A stretch of DNA of 9,674 bases from Clostridia bacterium (GTDB lineage: Bacteria > Bacillota_A > Clostridia > Oscillospirales > CAG-272): positions 1 to 9,674 of the forward strand of contig JAFQUG010000387.1 of the NCBI GenBank assembly GCA_017408625.1, in the 5' to 3' direction. The translations under genes and the position numbers were made by a program. Within the stretch, counting starts at the first letter, position 1, and the number at the start of each line of letters is the position of its first letter. Shown here one piece after another: positions 6,297-9,674 of this stretch. The notes beneath the pieces were generated by a model that saw only the letters and a program-made list of their open reading frames with translations, made no database searches and was not told the DNA's origin.

Positions 6297-6584
6297 TCAG
6301 GGCCAAAAAAACCCGACCAATGCACTCCCGATCGCGCCCAGGATCGCCGAGGCGGCATAGCCCAGCACATGCTCGATCAAAAGCCCGGGTCTTGACTCAA
6401 GCGCGCTGATGCGATCCTCCTGACGCTGAGCAAGCTGATCGTACCTGTCCACCATCTCTGTCAGCTTGATGGTACACTTTTCCAGGGCGTCGATCTGATC
6501 CCCATGCTTGCCAAGTCTTGTCTCAATGCGATCGTGCCTCTCGCGGCAAAGCTCCTGTCTGTAATCCGTCTGATTGCTCTGCAT
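6297..6584 (-). CDS. XhlA-like phage membrane protein (lysis module remnant)
   Basis: The 95-residue protein has a long charged, heptad-like helix (about residues 13-63, several E/R/D/Q runs, with CTIKLTEMVDRYDQL in the middle). One hydrophobic segment follows (about 74-93, ending GFFWP). This layout, a cytoplasmic coiled coil plus a C-terminal membrane anchor, matches the hemolysin XhlA family, which in Bacillus phages works with a holin and an amidase in cell lysis. The ATG at 6584 follows the upstream stop by one base, with AAGGAG about ten bases before it. No holin or endolysin gene follows; a host-type promoter starts almost at once. Assignment rests on architecture and position, so another phage membrane protein remains possible. 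Confidence 0.65.
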   Translation of the reverse strand: MQSNQTDYRQELCRERHDRIETRLGKHGDQIDALEKCTIKLTEMVDRYDQLAQRQEDRISALESRPGLLIEHVLGYAASAILGAIGSALVGFFWP

Positions 6585-6585
6585 C

Positions 6586-7290
6586 TTACTTGTACTCCTT
6601 GATCAGGCTAAGCAGGCGGTATTCCCCATCACCGTCGATACGAATGCCGAGCGTATGGCATGCACGCGGCTGCAGCGGCACGTACCAGAGTCGTGAGCCC
6701 TCGCATTCCAAGGTCGCGCGCTTCTCCCATTCCCCTCCATCGTAGCTGACCGAAAGCGTCAGAGAGCTGCCAAGCTCACAAAGCACGCGCACACCAAGGC
6801 GCACGGGCACGATCTCTCCGCGTGCATCATCGGTCAGCGGATGAAATTCTATATAAGACGAGGCAGGTCCTTGCACGATGCCATGCCCCGTTTTGTCTTG
6901 TCCTATGATGTATACGACGTTGTCCGAGCCGCAGGCATACACGTCACCCGCCAGATATCCGAGATATTGGATATTGGCACCGTCCTCCAGGTGCCACGCC
7001 TCTGTGACCGTGTCATATACGTAAAGCGCGCGCACGCCCTGCTCGTCCTTGGCACTCAGATAGTATTTTCTGCCGTCCGTCGTCGCAATCCCCTCGCTAA
7101 GGCTTTTTCCAAGGCTCTCGGAGATCACCCGTGCACTGCTGCCGCTGCAGCAGACCACACCGTTGGCAGAAAGATAAATCATATCCCCGCCAACCGAGCA
7201 AAGCGATGCACCGCTTCCCTCCATTACCCCCGAGAGTGCCGTTTCCATAATGGAAAAGTTGGCGGGACTGTCGCCGTATACCTCCACCAT
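6586..7290 (-). pseudogene. C-terminal part of the split phage structural protein
   Basis: This frame is the direct continuation of the gene at 7315-8160, cut off only by the TGA at 7315-7317. The phase is identical, and the bridging codons read PVFFRSNS up to the ATG at 7290. Such a VFF...VYG.SPANF stretch is what beta-rich phage virion proteins of this type show mid-chain. The 234 residues contain repeated short strands (GGDMIYLSANGVV, DGRKYYLSAKD, LYVYDTVTEAWH), which suggest propeller blades, and end in LLSLIKEYK with TAA. No Shine-Dalgarno precedes ATG 7290, so independent translation looks unlikely. Without readthrough this part would be lost. The stop is followed within one base by the xhlA-like start. 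Confidence 0.7.
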
Positions 7291-7314
7291 GCTGTTGCTT
7301 CTGAAAAAGACCGG

Positions 7315-7317
7315 TCA
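7315..7317 (-). other. In-frame TGA splitting a phage structural gene
   Basis: On the minus strand the codons read CAT GCG GGC TGA CCG GTC TTT TTC, with protein-like sequence of the same family on both sides in the same phase. It is codon 282 of a 524-residue frame. It is a single nonsense position, not a frameshift. TGA is the genuine terminator of four neighbouring phage genes (8634, 8350, 8160, 6297), so a general TGA reassignment is not supported. Confidence 0.8.
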
Positions 7318-8160
7318 GCCCGCATGCATCACGCAAGCGGTAAAGGGCTCACTGCCCGGAACACGCAAGCAAAAGCTGCTCTGCTCGTCACCGTCGTAGC
7401 GAAACCAGTTGGTCACGTCTCCCGGAGCTGTTGCGTAAATGGTATCCTTGCTGTATCCCCAGAGTCTGCCGGAGCAGGAAAACAGTCCACCCATGGGGTA
7501 CGGGGCATCTATGATCAAGGTGCAGCTTGCAATATCCTCCGCAACAAAGGAATTTTCGTCAAATCGCAGGTAGTATTCCTCCACCTTTCGAATGGTATAC
7601 GCACCGTCGTTGTGCTCTGAGCCGCTGAGCAGGATCGAATCTCCCGGGGAGAAATAATCAAGGAAATTGAAATCCGTGCAATACAGCGTATTAAACTTGA
7701 CAGCGCGTGCAACGCCGTCCTCGTCCACGTAGTCCTGATTCTGTACGATCACGTTTGCAAGCTTGAGATTGACGTATCTTGACCGGAGCAGATCGGTCTT
7801 TTTGTCGTACACGCGGAAATCGGGCAAGATCAGCAGCTGATCTCCCAGCATACCCAGCACCTTGGGGTATTTATTGACGTTGCCAAGCACGCGCACTTTA
7901 TTCTGGGAAAGTGCCTTGTACATCTCACCGTTACAGGCAAGATACAAATCTCCCGCGCAGGTCATTCCCTGCACGCTCCCTGCAAGCCTTTGCCAGATCC
8001 GCCTGGGCGGGCGGGAGAGCAGCGCAGGGTGCTCATCCCCGCTAATATTCTCCCCCGCAAAGTAAGTGCGATCGTTCCCTTTGTGTCTGTGCCAAAGCCC
8101 TTTGGTAAAATCGTGATCGATTTGTCTGTAGGTTTTGGATTTTTCAAGAGTCGGCAGCAT
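7315..8160 (-). CDS. Phage virion structural protein (propeller/stabilisation-like), N-terminal part ending at a premature TGA
   Basis: From ATG 8160, 281 residues are read before the TGA. The start is fixed by AGGAGG (8173-8168) seven bases upstream; a GTG at 8163 would be only four bases away. The ATG overlaps the upstream TGA by one base. The sequence is rich in short beta strands with Gly/Asp turns (QGMTCAGDLYLACNG, KVLGMLGDQLLILPD, GGLFSCSGRLWGYSKD, NWFRYDG). Together with the C-terminal part this gives a protein of about 524 residues. It resembles head-completion or tail-hub structural proteins of short-tailed phages carrying N4-gp56-type capsids, comparable in style to P22 gp10-like stabilisation proteins. 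The exact virion role is inference. As it stands the product lacks nearly half of its fold. Confidence 0.65.
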   Translation of the reverse strand: MLPTLEKSKTYRQIDHDFTKGLWHRHKGNDRTYFAGENISGDEHPALLSRPPRRIWQRLAGSVQGMTCAGDLYLACNGEMYKALSQNKVRVLGNVNKYPKVLGMLGDQLLILPDFRVYDKKTDLLRSRYVNLKLANVIVQNQDYVDEDGVARAVKFNTLYCTDFNFLDYFSPGDSILLSGSEHNDGAYTIRKVEEYYLRFDENSFVAEDIASCTLIIDAPYPMGGLFSCSGRLWGYSKDTIYATAPGDVTNWFRYDGDEQSSFCLRVPGSEPFTACVMHAG

Positions 8161-8348
8161 CACGCATCCTCCTCGATGCTGCCGTTTTTCACGGAGCGCA
8201 CGTTTTCCTTGGAAATCTGCAATAGCGTGTATTCCAGATCCCGCACCAGCTTATCGTAGCTGCGAGCCAGCAGAAGCACAGCTTCACCGACAGGCTTTGC
8301 CCGTACGGCACTCTCCAGCCCCTTATTTCCAAGCACCGCTTTTGCCAT
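8160..8348 (-). CDS. Small phage protein of unknown function, 62 residues
   Basis: I do not recognise a family. The start is placed at ATG 8348, one base after the stop of the preceding gene (TGA T ATG), with AGGGGGA nine bases upstream. A TTG at 8375 in the same frame would overlap the previous gene by 26 bases and has no better site. The product begins MAKAVLGNKG and is helical in character, with SYDKLVRDLEYTLLQISKEN in the middle and an acidic end, IEEDA. It ends at TGA 8162-8160, overlapping the next ATG by one base, so it is coupled in the virion operon. Its position between capsid and structural genes suggests a virion or assembly role, by context only. Confidence 0.6.
   Translation of the reverse strand: MAKAVLGNKGLESAVRAKPVGEAVLLLARSYDKLVRDLEYTLLQISKENVRSVKNGSIEEDA
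8168..8173 (-). promoter_or_regulatory. Ribosome binding site that decides the structural protein start
   Basis: A perfect AGGAGG on the minus strand lies seven bases before ATG 8160 and only four before GTG 8163. It selects the ATG, and it sits inside the last codons of the 62-residue gene. Confidence 0.8.
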
Positions 8349-8349
8349 A

Positions 8350-8610
8350 TCAGCCAATCCCCCTGCTCTTTGCAATAAAGCGGCTCTGCTCAGCCTCCAT
8401 CAGCCTTGCCGCTTTGGTGTCCTGGATCTCGGACTGATCCAGGACAAGCGCGAATTTGCGCTTGATCTTTACCCATTCTCCCCTTTTGATGACGCAGTTT
8501 TTTCCGTTGATCGCCACGTACACGTCATCCTTGTATCGGTCGTTGTCGCGAAACAGCTTGATGGCGATATATTCTTCCAAGTATGCCTGTTCGGCGGTCT
8601 GTGCTTTCAT
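8350..8610 (-). CDS. Small phage protein directly downstream of the capsid gene, 86 residues
   Basis: The start at ATG 8610 has AAAGGAG five bases upstream. The product begins MKAQTAEQAYLEEY and has a central short beta-rich block, DVYVAINGKNCVIKRGEWVKI, a pattern I associate with small proteins encoded just after major capsid genes in Clostridia phages. There it reads roughly as 'V.VNGK...I.RG..V.I', followed by a helical end with an L.QSE.QD motif. The function is unknown; a capsid accessory or head-tail connector role is suggested only by position. The gene follows the capsid stop by 23 bases. An 11-bp perfect hairpin (8418-8446) lies inside its coding sequence, around residues 55-64. It ends in TGA 8352-8350. 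Confidence 0.7.
   Translation of the reverse strand: MKAQTAEQAYLEEYIAIKLFRDNDRYKDDVYVAINGKNCVIKRGEWVKIKRKFALVLDQSEIQDTKAARLMEAEQSRFIAKSRGIG
8418..8446 (-). repeat. Perfect 11-bp inverted repeat with 7-base loop inside the 86-residue gene
   Basis: TGTCCTGGATC (8418-8428) and GATCCAGGACA (8436-8446) are exact reverse complements around a 7-base loop (8429-8435). In the minus-strand mRNA this would form a stable hairpin within codons for LVLDQSEIQDT. No U-run follows, so it is not an intrinsic terminator. It could act in mRNA stability or processing after the capsid gene. Confidence 0.75.
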
Positions 8611-8633
8611 ACCGTCTCCTTTCTACTTATCGG

Positions 8634-9674
8634 TCAGTCCTGATTGTCAAAGGTAGAGGCGGTCTCGATTCTGACCATAAATGCCTCCACCAGACGCACT
8701 GTGACCTTGGTTGCCTTCCAGCCCACGGTAGCGCGCTGATTGAGCGGGTCTGCCGTGCCTGCGCTGCCAAGCTGCTTGACGATCAGCTCAAGGCCGCCGC
8801 CTGTGAGCTCGGTCGTGCCGTACGCATTCTCACCAAAGACCATGGTTGCATAAACGTCACGTCCCCAAGCACCTGCCTCACCGGGATAGATCGCTTCGTC
8901 ATCTCTGCAGGTCACGTTTGCAGCGGTGCTCTTGGTGCTGTCGGTATACAGCGTCAGCGTATCTGCCGTATTTGCACCAACGTATGCACGGGTAGAGCCG
9001 ACCAGCACGTATCTGCCAACCAGTTCGCCATCGGCAACGCAGCCACCGTCGAAGGTGATCACGCTCGCACCGTCATAGCCATCCGCACAGTTGACAGTCA
9101 GTACGCGTGCGTCGGATGCCAGATCCTCTGCATGAAATACCTTTGCCTCGCTGGATTCGATAAAGCGGACGCCCTCGATCTTGCCGATCTCGCCCTCCAT
9201 AATATTGGAAGGATCAGCGTACTGATTGGGAGTCTTCCAGTTGGGATCGCTCATCAGATCGTACGCGCAGTCGGGATGCACGATGGCAATGTACGATCCC
9301 TTGATCTTTTCCGCATTCTGATTCTTGAGGAATCTGACCGCGCGGCGCACTGCATTCACAGTCAGATAGTGGTTGTTCTCCGCAAGACCGCCCACAAGCA
9401 TATATCTGGCAGGAACGGCATTCTCTCCGTACTGCACGTTGGTACCGCCGGCCAGCACCTCACGGGTGATGGTATCCAGCGTTCTGCCGGCCTGAGAGCC
9501 AAGCAGCTTGGTCGCCATGCACAGGTTGTTGTCAATGGCGGTCAGGATGAGCAGGTCGGTCAGCTCCACGTAACCGCCGTACTGCGCAACGGTCGCCTCC
9601 AGCACCTCCATGCTGATGCTCTGCCCTTCGGGCGTCACGCCCTCCTTGATGGGATCGGTCAGCTTGGGCAGCGG
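8634..9674 (-). CDS. N4-gp56 family phage major capsid protein (5' end outside window)
   Basis: The minus strand is open to the right edge, giving 346 visible residues that begin PLPKLTDPIKEG. The GTG at 9638 is internal and is not the start. Recognisable family blocks are PEGQSISMEVLEATVAQYGGYVE-like sequence at visible residues 15-36, YIAIVHPDCAYDLMSDPNW (about 128-146), EGVRFIESSEA (about 167-177), YATMVFGENAYG (about 275-286), and the C-terminal GSAGTADPLNQR (303-314) plus VGWKATK and EAFMVRIET. Between about 190 and 265 lies a Thr/Ala/Gly-rich beta insertion, which I believe is common in this family. Around the first 45 residues are missing to the right. The protein builds the phage head shell. 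Its gene leads the virion cluster read leftward and ends in TGA 8636-8634. Confidence 0.88.
   Translation of the reverse strand, partial: PLPKLTDPIKEGVTPEGQSISMEVLEATVAQYGGYVELTDLLILTAIDNNLCMATKLLGSQAGRTLDTITREVLAGGTNVQYGENAVPARYMLVGGLAENNHYLTVNAVRRAVRFLKNQNAEKIKGSYIAIVHPDCAYDLMSDPNWKTPNQYADPSNIMEGEIGKIEGVRFIESSEAKVFHAEDLASDARVLTVNCADGYDGASVITFDGGCVADGELVGRYVLVGSTRAYVGANTADTLTLYTDSTKSTAANVTCRDDEAIYPGEAGAWGRDVYATMVFGENAYGTTELTGGGLELIVKQLGSAGTADPLNQRATVGWKATKVTVRLVEAFMVRIETASTFDNQD

Noticed and set aside
6841..7620. 259-residue plus-strand frame in the prophage block
   Set aside because: It is antisense to the split structural protein. It bridges the TGA site only because it reads the other strand, and has no start signal.
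6297..9674. Alternative genetic code (TGA as Trp) in the prophage
   Set aside because: Four phage genes in the block end in TGA at sensible positions next to new start codons, and their Trp codons are TGG.
1..9674. CRISPR arrays, tRNA or rRNA genes, insertion sequences
   Set aside because: No spaced direct repeats, cloverleaf-like segments, rRNA motifs or transposase frames were seen on either strand.

Overview
This window looks like a piece of a Clostridia (Bacillota) chromosome, probably from a gut-type anaerobe. The reasons are strong AGGAGG-type ribosome binding sites, consensus sigma-A promoters with 17-bp spacers, moderately GC-rich coding sequence, a Tet(M)-like translation GTPase fused to an NYN nuclease domain, and an N4-gp56-type prophage capsid gene. 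No taxonomic marker gene is present, so the assignment is inference.

Left part (1-3086): two divergent genes share a roughly 165-bp intergenic region holding two back-to-back promoters. On the minus strand is the start of a secreted protein with a 39-residue cysteine-containing repeat; it runs off the left edge. On the plus strand is an 860-residue fusion. Its first part is an EF-G/Tet(M)-like ribosomal GTPase and its last part is a YacP/Rae1-like NYN endonuclease domain. It lacks the Tet(M) loop that displaces tetracycline, so it should not be called a resistance gene on homology alone. Both halves belong to families that act at the ribosomal A site, so the fusion suggests a one-polypeptide translation-quality or mRNA-cleavage factor.

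Middle part (3186-about 5840): a tightly coupled plus-strand operon encodes a PlsC-type acyltransferase, a geranylgeranyl-reductase-like flavoprotein and a GH43-type glycosidase. The last two genes overlap by ATGA.

Junction (about 5840): the GH43 gene stops matching its family inside a GGHGM...DTDG block. The sequence immediately after it is the opposite strand of an alpha-galactosidase-like (GH36) gene, which itself breaks at the same base. Two 3'-truncated genes thus meet tail to tail, which marks an inversion or deletion breakpoint or an assembly chimera. The GH36 fragment keeps a consensus promoter and ribosome binding site at 6243-6293.

Right part (6297-9674): a minus-strand block of prophage virion genes. 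In transcription order it holds an N4-gp56 family major capsid protein (5' end outside the window), an 86-residue and a 62-residue small protein, a large beta-rich structural protein split by one in-frame TGA, and an XhlA-like membrane protein. No endolysin or holin follows; the GH36 promoter begins a few bases after the xhlA-like stop codon. The block therefore looks like a truncated, decaying prophage. An 11-bp perfect hairpin lies inside the 86-residue gene.
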